NCBI GenBank assembly: GCA_963711255.1 | Contig: CAVQDO010000008.1 | Location: forward strand, 248,001-312,000 | From: GCA-2746365 sp963711255 | GTDB lineage: Bacteria; Pseudomonadota; Gammaproteobacteria; SZUA-229 | Direction of reading: 5' to 3' | Length of the DNA: 64,000 bases | Part shown: positions 25,113-34,550 of the stretch, piece by piece | Numbering within the stretch: position 1 is the first letter of the stretch | How the letters are laid out: each line of letters begins with the position of its first letter | The notes under the pieces: generated by a model | The model's database searches: none | The model's input: only the letters and a program-made list of their open reading frames with translations | What the model was told of the DNA's origin: nothing | Program-made: the position numbers and the translations under genes

Positions 25113-25663
25113 GGCTTCACATGTTGCCAGTAAACTTCCTCATGGCCTTGCTGTTTACTGATAGCACGCGCCAGTACAAACAGGTAATCAGAGAGCCGGT
25201 TAATATACGCTAATAGGTGAGTGTTTATCGATGTCTTTTTATTCAGCTTAACCAGTGAACGTTCGACACGACGGCAAACCGATCGTGCCACGTGACAATG
25301 CGATGCGGCGAGTCCTCCGCCAGGTAGAATAAATTCTTTTAACGGGGTTAATGACTGGTTCAACTCATCCAGCGATTGTTCCAGCCAGTCGACCTGCTGC
25401 TGCTTAATCATCGCCTGCTCACCGTCCAGCCCCATGGCCAGCTCCGCGCCGACGTTGAACAGTTCATTCTGAATTTGCTTGATCGACTCAACAAACGCAT
25501 CGGGTGAATGGCAACGCAACACCGCAAGCTGGCTGTTTAATTCATCTACATCACCAATAGCCTGAACCAGCAGGTCATCTTTCGCCACGCGAGAACCATC
25601 GGCCATGCCAGTACTGCCATCATCACCAGTACGTGTATAAATTTTTGTTAGCCGGTTAGCCAT
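25109..25663 (-). CDS. pduO: ATP:cob(I)alamin adenosyltransferase, PduO type
   Basis: A 184-residue enzyme that transfers the adenosyl group from ATP to cob(I)alamin to make adenosylcobalamin. The start IYTRTGDDGSTGMADGSRV is the ATP-binding region. GDVDELNSQLA, then the helix with FILPGGGLAASHCHVARSVC and RRVER, and the closing INRLSDYLFVLAR are family signatures. It acts in the cytoplasm as a trimer in this family. It lies in the operon after TonB, under a cobalamin riboswitch, and completes an uptake-to-coenzyme path. It overlaps the kinase gene by four bases. Confidence 0.96.
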   Translation of the reverse strand: MANRLTKIYTRTGDDGSTGMADGSRVAKDDLLVQAIGDVDELNSQLAVLRCHSPDAFVESIKQIQNELFNVGAELAMGLDGEQAMIKQQQVDWLEQSLDELNQSLTPLKEFILPGGGLAASHCHVARSVCRRVERSLVKLNKKTSINTHLLAYINRLSDYLFVLARAISKQQGHEEVYWQHVKP

Positions 25664-25681
25664 TACTATGTCTCGCCTGTA

Positions 25682-26428
25682 TTAAAGTAAATTGAAGACG
25701 ACATCAATCTGGAACTCCCGTGCATGATCGATATAGTCCTGAGCCGCAGTAAATGGCTGTATCCGATTAACCGCAGACAGCGCCGCTCGATCCAGCGCAC
25801 CTGACTGACTGGTTCTGACCAGGCGAGTATTTTCAACACTGCCATCGGGGTGCAGAACAAACGCCACCTTACTCACGCCCTGGCGTCTTTGCCTTTGTGC
25901 CAGGTAGGGATATATTTTATTGTCACTGATGCGGCTATGTAACAATTCAATAATTGAGTGTTGCTGCTGTGAAGCACTGGTTGCCTGTAGCACTTGCGCT
26001 GTATTATGGTTTTTATCAGTCATTTTTTTAATGACTGCAATCGTGCTATCACGCTGTTCTCGATCAGCTATCTCGGGTAGCGGGATAGACTCCAGACTAA
26101 CAGCTGAGGTCAGGACTTCTCTGGCAGCAGGCTTTTCCCCGGTTTCATGTTTTGCTTCGGATATTGCTTCGGATATTGCTTCGGGTTCAGCCTCGTGCGC
26201 GACCTCAACAGCCGTTTCAGAAAGCAGGTTCCGTGTACGCAATCGGCTGTTTTCCTTCTGCTCTGCAACGGCCAGCGAGCTGACCAGTTCAATTTCAATG
26301 CCGCTGCCGGCGCCTTCGCTTTGCGTTGTCACCTGTCCATACAGCAGCAACGCGGCAGCAAATACTGAACTATGAAACAGTATTGATAGCGAGGTCGTTG
26401 CAACTATAGGTTTTATCGCGGTATCCAT
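25682..26428 (-). CDS. tonB: TonB-family energy-transducing protein
   Basis: A 248-residue protein with an N-terminal membrane anchor (about 12-32, LSILFHSSVFAAALLLYG), a long periplasmic linker, and a C-terminal TonB domain (about 165-248, IYPYLAQRQRRQGVSKVAFV and HPDGSVENTRLVRTSQSGAL). It passes energy from the inner membrane to outer-membrane receptors. The linker is glutamate/alanine-rich with a short tandem repeat (AISEAISEAK) instead of the usual Pro-Lys stretch. The gene sits ten bases after the receptor gene, so it likely serves that receptor. ExbB and ExbD are not here. Confidence 0.93.
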   Translation of the reverse strand: MDTAIKPIVATTSLSILFHSSVFAAALLLYGQVTTQSEGAGSGIEIELVSSLAVAEQKENSRLRTRNLLSETAVEVAHEAEPEAISEAISEAKHETGEKPAAREVLTSAVSLESIPLPEIADREQRDSTIAVIKKMTDKNHNTAQVLQATSASQQQHSIIELLHSRISDNKIYPYLAQRQRRQGVSKVAFVLHPDGSVENTRLVRTSQSGALDRAALSAVNRIQPFTAAQDYIDHAREFQIDVVFNLL

Positions 26429-26437
26429 TGCTCTAGG

Positions 26438-28432
26438 TTATCTGAATTGCCATGCTGCTGTCAGTAAAAAGTTAATTTCCGGCGAAGGAAAAAAGGCTTG
26501 CTGCGGGTCAAAGGTGACGGGGTTTAGTCCCAGCTGGCCAACATCTGAGTAGCTTTTGTTGAGTACATTATTTACTCTGCCGGTAAAGATGAGTTCCTTA
26601 AACTTATACTCAGCCTTTACGTTAAGCAAACCGTAACCGGGTAATTTAGCCAGCACATTGTCAAAATCACCGGAGAATACCCGGTCACTTTTGGCGAACA
26701 GCTCAGCATACAGCTGCCAGCTGTCTGAAACAGCGTAATCCGCACTTAACAGGCCGGAGTGTTTTGAAACGAATGGAATATCCTTGCCGGAAAACGCACC
26801 GCTGGAAACTTCTGCATCGGTAAAGGTATAACTGGCAGAAAGCCCTAAGCGCGACGTTGCATTCCAGTGAGCACTGGTGATAAAACCCTGGCGCTGGGTA
26901 TCATCCAGGTTAATATTGGCGAAATTAACCGGATCGAATGCAATCTCATTTTCAAGATCCAGCGTGTAGATAATAACTTTTGCTGTATTTCCGCCCTGCG
27001 TCCATTCGATACCTGTTTCTAAAGACAGGCCTTCCTGCGTTTTAAGCACCACGGGTTCAAAGGTCGGACCGAATGCAGGCTGCAAAAACTCATCCACTTT
27101 GGCAAAACGGTAATTCTGGTCGGCACGTGCAATCAGCCGCCAGTTCTCGCTCGCTTTCAGCGCGATACCAAGGGTAGCCACAGTGACATCGTCATCGACC
27201 TGAACACCACCCGGATAGAGTGCGAACATACCGCTATCACTCAAATCATTTTCAACTTTTGCATGGCGCACACCGACTGTTACGTCCAGCGTCTCACTGG
27301 CAGGTAAAATCGCCTGTGCATAAATGGAGCGTTGTGACTGGTCATTGTTTTGTTCACCGAAACGAGAATTTAACTGGTAGTCACTTTTCGTCAGGTCAGC
27401 GCCCAGTGTCAGCATGGTATTGTTAAGTGCTGAAATAAAGCCGATTAAACGCGGGGTAAACTCTTTTACTTTCCGGTTCTGCGTGCTGTTTTCTGTTTCT
27501 GCGCCAAACACGGAACTTAGACGGAAAACACCCTCGGTATCTCGACTGGTTAGTTCACCCTCAAAAGACCAGTCATCGCTTAATTCCTGAACCAGCCCTA
27601 TACGGCCGACTTTTGTTTCCGCATCGGAAAAATCCGTAGCGAAATTCGTATTCACCTGTTTCCTGTCAGCAGCAACTTCATCGGCAAACAAACTGCCGGG
27701 TGTATTCAGCTCGTCGTCAATATATTGCAACTCGGTAAATACCGATCCGGAATTATATTCGTAGCCAAGCCTGGCGAAAGCATTTAAATATTTTGCTTCA
27801 TTGTGTTCGCGATAATTATCCGATTCACGTAAATTAAGTGAAACCCGGTAATTAATGCCATTATCCAGTGACTGCGAAGTGCTGCCAAGAAAATCTGCCG
27901 TGTTATAACTGCCCGCAGATAACTTTAATGAATGCCTTAAGGCGCCCGGTTTACGGGTGATGATATTAATTACCCCGCCAACCGCCTGGTCGCCAAACAG
28001 TACGCCGGCACTGCCCTGAACAATTTCGATTCGCTCTACGTCTTGCAGCGCAATACTGTTCAGGTCCGGCGAAGCAATATCCGGATTATTGAGCCTGCGT
28101 CCATCGATCAATACCAGGGTATTTGAACCGGCCGAATCACCAAAACCACGCATGTCAACGCTAGCACGGCTGCCATCGCCGTAAAGATCATTGATTTGTA
28201 CCCCACCCTGTCCACGCAGCACATCAACAATGTGGCTGGCGCCGCTGCTTTCAATTTGCTTGCGTGTAATGAGCGTAATACTGGCCGGCGTTGTTAAGCT
28301 GCTTTGCTCGGTGCGCGATGCACTGACATGCACTGCAGGTATGGTAGTCACCGAGGTATCTGTCAAAGCCTGCACGGGCTGTGAAATAAATGCAGATACA
28401 ACTATAACGCCAGACGGGAAAAATTTGTTCAA
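26438..28432 (-). CDS. TonB-dependent outer-membrane receptor, cobalamin type (BtuB-like)
   Basis: About 664 residues. I set the start at TTG 28432 because GGAGG lies five bases upstream and the following residues give a good signal peptide (LNKFFPSGVIVVSAFISQ then PVQA). An ATG frame from 28492 would start inside non-coding leader. Plug domain: LITRKQIESSGASHIVDVLR, DMRGFGDS, VLIDGRRLNNPD, IEIVQGSAGVLFGDQAVGGV, INIITRKPG. The remaining 500 residues form the barrel, ending FLLTAAWQFR. The cobalamin riboswitch upstream strongly points to corrinoid uptake. TonB and the adenosyltransferase follow in the same operon. Confidence 0.93.
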   Translation of the reverse strand: MNKFFPSGVIVVSAFISQPVQALTDTSVTTIPAVHVSASRTEQSSLTTPASITLITRKQIESSGASHIVDVLRGQGGVQINDLYGDGSRASVDMRGFGDSAGSNTLVLIDGRRLNNPDIASPDLNSIALQDVERIEIVQGSAGVLFGDQAVGGVINIITRKPGALRHSLKLSAGSYNTADFLGSTSQSLDNGINYRVSLNLRESDNYREHNEAKYLNAFARLGYEYNSGSVFTELQYIDDELNTPGSLFADEVAADRKQVNTNFATDFSDAETKVGRIGLVQELSDDWSFEGELTSRDTEGVFRLSSVFGAETENSTQNRKVKEFTPRLIGFISALNNTMLTLGADLTKSDYQLNSRFGEQNNDQSQRSIYAQAILPASETLDVTVGVRHAKVENDLSDSGMFALYPGGVQVDDDVTVATLGIALKASENWRLIARADQNYRFAKVDEFLQPAFGPTFEPVVLKTQEGLSLETGIEWTQGGNTAKVIIYTLDLENEIAFDPVNFANINLDDTQRQGFITSAHWNATSRLGLSASYTFTDAEVSSGAFSGKDIPFVSKHSGLLSADYAVSDSWQLYAELFAKSDRVFSGDFDNVLAKLPGYGLLNVKAEYKFKELIFTGRVNNVLNKSYSDVGQLGLNPVTFDPQQAFFPSPEINFLLTAAWQFR

Positions 28433-28529
28433 GGAATCCTCCAGTAAAAGATATGGAGGCAACAGGGAAAGGGCAACTGGAATAGTCATCAAGTTGACCT
28501 ATACCATGCCGCCCACCGCGACTGTATAT

Positions 28530-28730
28530 TTAAAAACGTCAGGCCGGTCTCCGGGCTTAAGGTGTGTATCCGGCAGCATCGCAGCTGAATACCCGAGTGG
28601 CTCCCTTCCCGCAAAAACAAGCTATTGCAGTGGCTAAACCATTCTCACCAATCACCGTTGCGGGGGCAGCGCCGGATTCATTTGAGCGAACTCAAATTCA
28701 CCAGCTTCCCGATTATCCTCGTTCAGTGTA
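28530..28730 (-). promoter_or_regulatory. Cobalamin (adenosylcobalamin) riboswitch
   Basis: Read on the minus strand, the leader has all main elements in order: GGGAAGCTGGTG (28710-28699), AATCCGGCGCTGCCCCCGCA (near 28680-28660), CAACGGTGA, GCCACTGC (near 28636), GCGGGAAGGGAGCCACT, and the B12 box AAGCCCGGAGACCGGCCTGA ending near 28540. Arms GAATTTGAGTTCGCTCAAAT make a local hairpin. It sits before the receptor start at 28432. High adenosylcobalamin is expected to turn off the operon, as known for this family. Divergent moxR starts at 28891. Confidence 0.96.
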
Positions 28731-28890
28731 AATAACACTTAATTGAGGCACCTGACGTTGAAAATTAGAAATTAATTCGCATAATACACCACAAACAACG
28801 ATAAGATACCCCTCCCATTGGGGAGTGAACTATTACATTTTGTAAACGTCTGTACTTTGCCGACAATAAAAAACAACACTCATAATAAAT

Positions 28891-29871
28891 ATGTCAAATC
28901 TGGAATCGATACTCAGCCTTAAACAGCACATACAGAATCACATTATTGGCCAGGAAAGACTGGTCGACCGCCTGCTAATTGCTTTGCTAGCCGATGGCCA
29001 TCTGCTGGTGGAGGGCGCACCGGGACTGGCTAAAACCAAGGCAATTAAAATATTGAGTGACGGTATTGAGAGTAATTTTCACCGCATTCAATTTACCCCC
29101 GACCTGCTGCCCGCCGATTTAACCGGCACCGAGGTCTATCGGCCACAGGATGGTTCTTTTCTATTTCAGCAGGGCCCGTTATTTCACAACCTGGTGCTGG
29201 CCGACGAAATCAACCGCGCACCGGCAAAAGTTCAGTCGGCTTTATTAGAAGCCATGGCAGAACGCCAGATTACCGTTGGCAAGGTAACCTACCCTCTTCC
29301 CGAACTGTTTATGGTGATGGCAACACAGAACCCGATTGAACAGGAAGGTACCTACCCACTCCCCGAAGCACAGCTGGACCGGTTTTTGATGCACGTCAGT
29401 ATCGGCTACCCCGACGCTTCTGCGGAAAAAGAGATATTAAAACTGGCTCGAATTGAAGCCAGGCAGGAAATAAACAGCCACAATGACAAAGCCGTCATTG
29501 CAGTAAATAAAATCAGCCAGCAAAGCATCTTTGATGCACGCAATGAAGTTCTTGAGATTCATATGGCAGAAGAACTGGAAGAATATTTATTACAGCTGGT
29601 CCTCGCCACCCGTAACCCGGCAGTCTACGGTGATGACCTGGCCAACTGGATGTTATACGGCGCCAGTCCGCGAGCAACCATTGCACTCGATCGTTGCGCC
29701 CGCGCACACGCCTGGCTGGACCAGCGTAACTTTGTCAGCCCTGATGATATCCAGGCAATTGCCTTCGATGTGCTGCGTCACCGTGTCATCTTAAGTTATG
29801 AAGCAGAAGCAGACGGCATCACCCCTGATACGTTTATCCAGGAATTAATTGCCCGCGTCGCCGTTCCTTAA
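28891..29871 (+). CDS. moxR: MoxR-family AAA+ ATPase
   Basis: A 326-residue AAA+ ATPase of the MoxR group, thought to act as a chaperone with the VWA proteins encoded next to it. IIGQERLVDRLLIALLADGH leads to Walker A LVEGAPGLAKTK (about 49-60). Walker B is LVLADEINRAPAKVQSALLE (about 108-127), sensor 1 is MVMATQNPIEQEGTYPLPEA, and the lid has YGASPRATIALDRCARA. It heads the operon moxR-DUF58-DUF4381-batA-batB/C-batD with little or no spacing. It is divergent from the cobalamin-riboswitch operon. Confidence 0.97.
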   Translation: MSNLESILSLKQHIQNHIIGQERLVDRLLIALLADGHLLVEGAPGLAKTKAIKILSDGIESNFHRIQFTPDLLPADLTGTEVYRPQDGSFLFQQGPLFHNLVLADEINRAPAKVQSALLEAMAERQITVGKVTYPLPELFMVMATQNPIEQEGTYPLPEAQLDRFLMHVSIGYPDASAEKEILKLARIEARQEINSHNDKAVIAVNKISQQSIFDARNEVLEIHMAEELEEYLLQLVLATRNPAVYGDDLANWMLYGASPRATIALDRCARAHAWLDQRNFVSPDDIQAIAFDVLRHRVILSYEAEADGITPDTFIQELIARVAVP

Positions 29872-29884
29872 ACGATTAATAGCC

Positions 29885-30847
29885 ATGCCTGAATATCCGG
29901 ATAAAAATGCAGAAGGTATTACCTGGATCAGCCCGCAGTCATTAATACAGTTACGCCTGCAAGCCAACCAGCTGCCATTAAACAAAAGTAAAATACACGC
30001 CAAACAGGGCGGCGCTTATATATCGTCGTTCAAGGGCCGCGGCATGGAATTTGATGAATCCCGTATTTACCAGGCAGGTGATGACATCCGGAACATGGAC
30101 TGGCGGGTAACCGCGCGTACCGGCACCGCTCATACCAAGGTGTTTTGCGAAGAACGTGAACGCCCGGTGCTGTTATGGCTGGACCTGAACCGCTCAATGA
30201 TGTTTGCCACGCGAAATAAATTTAAATCGGTTATTGCCACCGAAATTGCTACCCTGATAGCGTGGAGCGCAGCGAATAACAATGACCGCGTTGGCGGGCT
30301 TATTTTTTCAGCGGACGAACATATTGAAATAAAACCGCGCCGCGGGAAAAATGCAGTGCTTGATTTTATTGGCCGCGCAACAAAACACCGTTCCTGGCAA
30401 ACTCACGCCCAGTCAGAAGCACCGCGAAACATGGCATCCGCCATTTCCAGGCTGAGGGAAGTAACACACCCCGGCAGCCTGATTTTTATGGCGAGTGATT
30501 TTCGTGAGATGGATGAAAAAGCCTATTCACACCTGGCAAACATCGGGCGCCACAATGACATCGTATTAGTAAAGATAAACGACCCCATCGAAGCTGAACT
30601 GCCAGCGTCGGGAAGTTACAAAGTAACTGACGGCAAAAATGAGCTGCAGATTCAAACCGCCAGCAAAAAAACCAGGAATGAATATCACCAGCATTACCAG
30701 GAACAAAACCGTTACCTGGAGAACTTCTGCCGTAAAAATCGAATCCATCTGATTCAAATTTCAACACTGGACAATGCCGCCGACAAACTGACCAGCGGCC
30801 TCGGCATTCAGTCCGGTAAGAAGCCGCAATTTCGTGCTGCACGATGA
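29885..30847 (+). CDS. DUF58 domain protein of the MoxR/Bat operon
   Basis: About 320 residues from ATG 29885. A frame from TTG 29849 overlaps the moxR end and is less likely. The DUF58 core is clear: GAYISSFKGRGMEFDESRIY then QAGDDIRNMDWRVTARTGTA (about 44-83), followed by a von Willebrand A-like part (PVLLWLDLNRSMMFATRNKF) with a MIDAS-like start, and SLIFMASDFREMDEKAY. These proteins accompany MoxR ATPases and are thought to be their partners. There is no signal peptide. It lies 13 bases after moxR. Confidence 0.93.
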   Translation: MPEYPDKNAEGITWISPQSLIQLRLQANQLPLNKSKIHAKQGGAYISSFKGRGMEFDESRIYQAGDDIRNMDWRVTARTGTAHTKVFCEERERPVLLWLDLNRSMMFATRNKFKSVIATEIATLIAWSAANNNDRVGGLIFSADEHIEIKPRRGKNAVLDFIGRATKHRSWQTHAQSEAPRNMASAISRLREVTHPGSLIFMASDFREMDEKAYSHLANIGRHNDIVLVKINDPIEAELPASGSYKVTDGKNELQIQTASKKTRNEYHQHYQEQNRYLENFCRKNRIHLIQISTLDNAADKLTSGLGIQSGKKPQFRAAR

Positions 30848-30874
30848 ACACCGAAGATATGTATTTCCGCCCAG

Positions 30875-31438
30875 ATGAACGATAACCCATTAACCCCAGC
30901 AGCTGGCAGCCAGATAGAATTAAAAGACATTCATCTGCCCGAGCCAATTTCATGGTGGCCACCCGCTCCGGGCTGGTGGCTGCTGTTGCTGGCGATGGTA
31001 ATAATAATTTTCGGCGTGCTCATTGCCAGGAAAATATACAAAAGCAGGCAGCTTAAACGCGACATCGCTGCCGAGCTTGATCACATTAAACAGCAATACC
31101 AAAACACACAAGATAAATCACAGCTGGCCAAGGCATTGTCGATACTGTTACGCCGTGTCAGCATAACCTGTAACCCGACTGCCAATGCTGCCGGTTTAAC
31201 CGGAGATAGCTGGCTGGTATGGCTGGACGATACCCATTACAAAGCAGGCAGCGGCAGCTTAAAGGTGCATAGCTTTCAAAGTGAAACAGGAAAAATTCTG
31301 CTAAGCGCCCCCTACCTGCCAGAAGAAGCTGAGCTGGATTTCGATAGTGAAAAGCTAATCGCCCTGTGTGAATCATGGCTAAGCACTGCTCATAGCAGCA
31401 AACGGGTTCAAGCCATCAAAGTTCCGGTGCAAAAATAA
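30875..31438 (+). CDS. DUF4381 membrane protein
   Basis: A 187-residue protein with one membrane helix (about 32-52, WWLLLLAMVIIIFGVLIA) after a proline/tryptophan-rich start (LPEPISWWPPAPGWW), the hallmark of DUF4381. The C-terminal part is helical and cytoplasmic (LAKALSILLRRVSITC, WLVWLDD). It is always found in Bat-type operons. Its stop TAA overlaps the batA ATG by one base. The function is not known beyond this link. Confidence 0.93.
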   Translation: MNDNPLTPAAGSQIELKDIHLPEPISWWPPAPGWWLLLLAMVIIIFGVLIARKIYKSRQLKRDIAAELDHIKQQYQNTQDKSQLAKALSILLRRVSITCNPTANAAGLTGDSWLVWLDDTHYKAGSGSLKVHSFQSETGKILLSAPYLPEEAELDFDSEKLIALCESWLSTAHSSKRVQAIKVPVQK

Positions 31439-32490
31439 TGGAATGGCCCGCATTCACTTTTTTATGGCCCTGGGCATTTACCCTGTTACCCGCACCTTTT
31501 ATATTGCGCCTGCTGTTGCCGCGCGCGAAAAAAACCGGCGATGCCGCCCTGCGTGTACCTGACCTGGCGGATTACCAGCTGGGTGACAGCCTTTCTTCTG
31601 TCACTAAAAAATCACGCTGGCCGCTGCTGTTATACAGCCTCGCCTGGATATGCCTGGTGATCGCTGCTGCGCGTCCGCAATGGACCGGCGATCCGGTTGA
31701 GCTGCCGGTAAGCGGCCGCGACCTGATGCTGGCGATTGATATTTCAAAAAGTATGGACCTGCCGATTCGCCATAACATGAGTTCTGTCAGCAGGATAACC
31801 GCAACCAAAGCAGTGGCCAGCGCATTTATAGAAAAACGTGTCGGTGACCGCATCGGTTTGATTCTGTTTGGTGACCAGGCCTACGTACAGTCGCCGCTGA
31901 CTTTCGACCGCACCACGGTAAATATTTTATTGCAGGAAGCCGTTACCGGACTGGCAGGCCAGGCCACTGCCATTGGTGACGCTATCGGTCTTGCCGTAAA
32001 ACGCCTGTCTAAAAAACCGTCACACGAAAGCAGCAACACCGCTTCAGGCAAGATTCAACGTAACATCAGCGAAGACCGGGTATTAATCCTGCTCACCGAT
32101 GGCGTAAGCAATCGCGGTGAAATAACACCGCTTAAAGCGGCAGAACTGGCAGCGCGAAAAAATCTGAAGATACACACCATCGGCATTGGTAACCGAAACT
32201 CACGCGAACTTGATGAGCGCACCTTGAAAATTGTTGCGAAAACCACCGGTGGGCGATATTTTCGCGCCTACAACACCAGTGACCTGCAAAAAATATATGA
32301 ACTGCTGGATCAGCTGGAGCCAGTGGAAAAAGATGTGCAAAGTTATCGCCCGGTAAAAACCCTGTTTTACCTGCCACTAACAGCCAGTTTTGTTTTCGCA
32401 ACCATACTCGCGCTGTTTTTATACCTGCCGCAGCTTTCCTTTAACAGGCCTGCGCAGGCAGCGCCGCGTTCAGGGGATAAACCCGCCTGA
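31438..32490 (+). CDS. batA: VWA-domain membrane protein BatA
   Basis: A 350-residue inner-membrane protein with N-terminal helices (about 6-25 and 60-78), a von Willebrand A domain, and a closing helix (about 305-325). The MIDAS metal site is DLMLAIDISKSMDL (the DxSxS motif, about 97-110), with the T and D positions in GDRIGLILFGDQAYVQSPLT and RVLILLTDGVSNRGE. It is the BatA member of the Bacteroides aerotolerance-type operon, with an envelope-stress or protein-assembly role in known cases. Both ends overlap neighbours by one base (TAATG, TGATG), indicating tight translational coupling. Confidence 0.95.
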   Translation: MEWPAFTFLWPWAFTLLPAPFILRLLLPRAKKTGDAALRVPDLADYQLGDSLSSVTKKSRWPLLLYSLAWICLVIAAARPQWTGDPVELPVSGRDLMLAIDISKSMDLPIRHNMSSVSRITATKAVASAFIEKRVGDRIGLILFGDQAYVQSPLTFDRTTVNILLQEAVTGLAGQATAIGDAIGLAVKRLSKKPSHESSNTASGKIQRNISEDRVLILLTDGVSNRGEITPLKAAELAARKNLKIHTIGIGNRNSRELDERTLKIVAKTTGGRYFRAYNTSDLQKIYELLDQLEPVEKDVQSYRPVKTLFYLPLTASFVFATILALFLYLPQLSFNRPAQAAPRSGDKPA

Positions 32491-34550
32491 TGAATGATTC
32501 ACTCAACAGTTTCATAAACCAGGCATTGTTTATTTTAAACAGCATGCAGTTTCTACGCGCCTACTGGTTTTACGCATTCATACCACTGCTTTTATACCTG
32601 CTGCTTTGTTTTAAAAGTAAATTGAACAGCAGGAACTGGAACACTGTTGTCGATCCACAGCTAATGCCTTTTGTATTAAGCAAAAGCAATGGCAGGCAGC
32701 GCCGCTATCCTTTATTGCTGACGTTTATTGCGGCCAGCCTGTGTATCACCGCGCTGGCTGGTCCGGTGTATAAAAAATTACCGCAGCCGGTTTACCGTGA
32801 ACAGTCATCACTGGTGGTACTGCTGGATTTATCTCAGTCGATGAACGCCTCGGATATCAAACCGTCACGTTTATCGCGCGCCAAACTCGAACTGCTGGAT
32901 TTACTGGAAACGCGAAAAACCGGGCAGACCGCATTAATCGTTTATGCAGCGGATGCGTTTGTCGTCACTCCGCTCACCGATGACAACAGCACCATAGCAA
33001 ACCTGGTACCGTCACTGGAAACGGACATGATGCCGGCCCAGGGCAGCAATCTTGCATCGGCACTGGCGAAAACGGTTTCGCTGTTTTCACAGTCCGGCGT
33101 TGTCAGGGGCGACATACTGGTTATTACCGACGACATCAAAGCTGGCGATGAAAACGCGATAAAGAAAGTCACATCACAGGGACACCGGCTTTCCGTTTTC
33201 GGCATCGGCACGACTTCAGGCGCACCGGTACCGCTTACCGATTCGGCCGATGGCGGATTCTTACAGGACAAAAACGGCGCCATTGTCATTCCTAAACTGT
33301 CACCGGAAAAACTGCAGCGTTTAGCCTTAACCGGAAACGGCCTCTACAGCTCGCTACGAGCGGATGACAGCGATACCCGTAAACTGACACGCCTGTTCCA
33401 GTCATCTGCCATTAAACAGGATAAATCTCAGGATGATAAAGCCAGCGACCTGAATGCTGACCTGTGGCAGGAAGAAGGCCACTGGCTGTTATTACCCGTG
33501 TTACTGTTTGCCGCTTTATGGGCAAGAAAAGGCTGGCTGGCCGGACTGCTGCCCTTTGCCCTGCTGCTGGTTTTACAAACACCACAGCAGGCATATGCTG
33601 AAGATGCAGCCAGCGAAGCGCCCGCTCGCGCAACAGGCAATACCGCAGGTGGCATCGATATAAAACACTTATGGTCAAGCCCCGACCAGAAAGCGATGAA
33701 AGCGTTTAATGCCGGTGACACTGAAAATGCCGCAAGGCAGTTCACCTCAAAGGAATGGAAAGCCAGCGCTTATTACCGCAGTGGTGACTACCAGGCGGCA
33801 GCCGATGCGCTGAAAGAAACACAAAGCAGCAATGGTTTCTATAATAAAGGCAATGCACTTGCCCGGCTCGGCCAGTATAAAGAAGCAATGGCAGCCTATG
33901 AAAAAGCCATTGAACTGGATGCAAACAATGGCGATGCGAAATACAATCTTCAGCAGGTAAAAGATGCCGTAGAAAAACAGCAACAGGAGCAACAGCAAAA
34001 CCAGGACCAGGGTCAGGATCAGGAGCAACAGTCAAACGAAGAGCAGTCCGAACAGCAGCAGGATGGCGAACAGGGTGAAGACGATACAGAACAGCAGCAG
34101 GATGAATCTTCTGATCAGCAATCGCCAGAGGAAAAATCAGAGCAACAGCCTGATCAGCAATCGGAGCAGCAACAGTCAGAAGAAAACCAGCAGCCATCTG
34201 CCGATGCCGAGCAGCAGAAACAGCTGGAACAGGATGAGCTAAAACAGCGTGATGCCGAAGCTGAAAAAGCGCAGCAACAAGAGGAAGAGCAGCAGTACCA
34301 GCAAGATCAACATGATCAGCAAGATCAAAAACAGGCCGAGCAAAATGAAGAAATCGAGAATCGTGAAGGCGAAGAAAAGCCGGCAGAAATAGAAGTAAAC
34401 CCGGTAGAAGCGTCCATCACTGAAGAAGAAAAAGCAACGGAACAATGGCTAAAGCGAATTCCTGATGACCCCGGCGGTCTATTAAGGCGCAAGTTCTACT
34501 ATCAATATAAACAGGTACCTAATCAAAACGACGACAACGAACCATGGTAA
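32490..34550 (+). CDS. batB: BatB-BatC fusion: VWA domain plus TPR and Gln/Glu-rich tail
   Basis: A 686-residue protein. The N-terminal part is BatB-like: helices at about 22-40 and 70-92, a VWA domain with MIDAS DLSQSMNASD (about 114-123), and a third helix near 335-375. The second part is BatC-like: a TPR unit (GFYNKGNALARLGQYKEAMA then AYEKAIELDANNGDAKYNLQ, about 447-486). After it comes a long, very acidic and glutamine-rich stretch (about 490-640, QQEQQQNQDQGQDQEQQ and similar), and a closing RIPDDPGGLLRRKF helix. The Gln/Glu tail is low-complexity and probably disordered. It overlaps batD by seven bases. Confidence 0.93.
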   Translation: MNDSLNSFINQALFILNSMQFLRAYWFYAFIPLLLYLLLCFKSKLNSRNWNTVVDPQLMPFVLSKSNGRQRRYPLLLTFIAASLCITALAGPVYKKLPQPVYREQSSLVVLLDLSQSMNASDIKPSRLSRAKLELLDLLETRKTGQTALIVYAADAFVVTPLTDDNSTIANLVPSLETDMMPAQGSNLASALAKTVSLFSQSGVVRGDILVITDDIKAGDENAIKKVTSQGHRLSVFGIGTTSGAPVPLTDSADGGFLQDKNGAIVIPKLSPEKLQRLALTGNGLYSSLRADDSDTRKLTRLFQSSAIKQDKSQDDKASDLNADLWQEEGHWLLLPVLLFAALWARKGWLAGLLPFALLLVLQTPQQAYAEDAASEAPARATGNTAGGIDIKHLWSSPDQKAMKAFNAGDTENAARQFTSKEWKASAYYRSGDYQAAADALKETQSSNGFYNKGNALARLGQYKEAMAAYEKAIELDANNGDAKYNLQQVKDAVEKQQQEQQQNQDQGQDQEQQSNEEQSEQQQDGEQGEDDTEQQQDESSDQQSPEEKSEQQPDQQSEQQQSEENQQPSADAEQQKQLEQDELKQRDAEAEKAQQQEEEQQYQQDQHDQQDQKQAEQNEEIENREGEEKPAEIEVNPVEASITEEEKATEQWLKRIPDDPGGLLRRKFYYQYKQVPNQNDDNEPW

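Noticed and set aside
33960..34420. Opposite-strand open frames across the Gln/Glu-rich stretch
   Set aside because: These are shadows of the low-complexity BatC-like tail, not genes.
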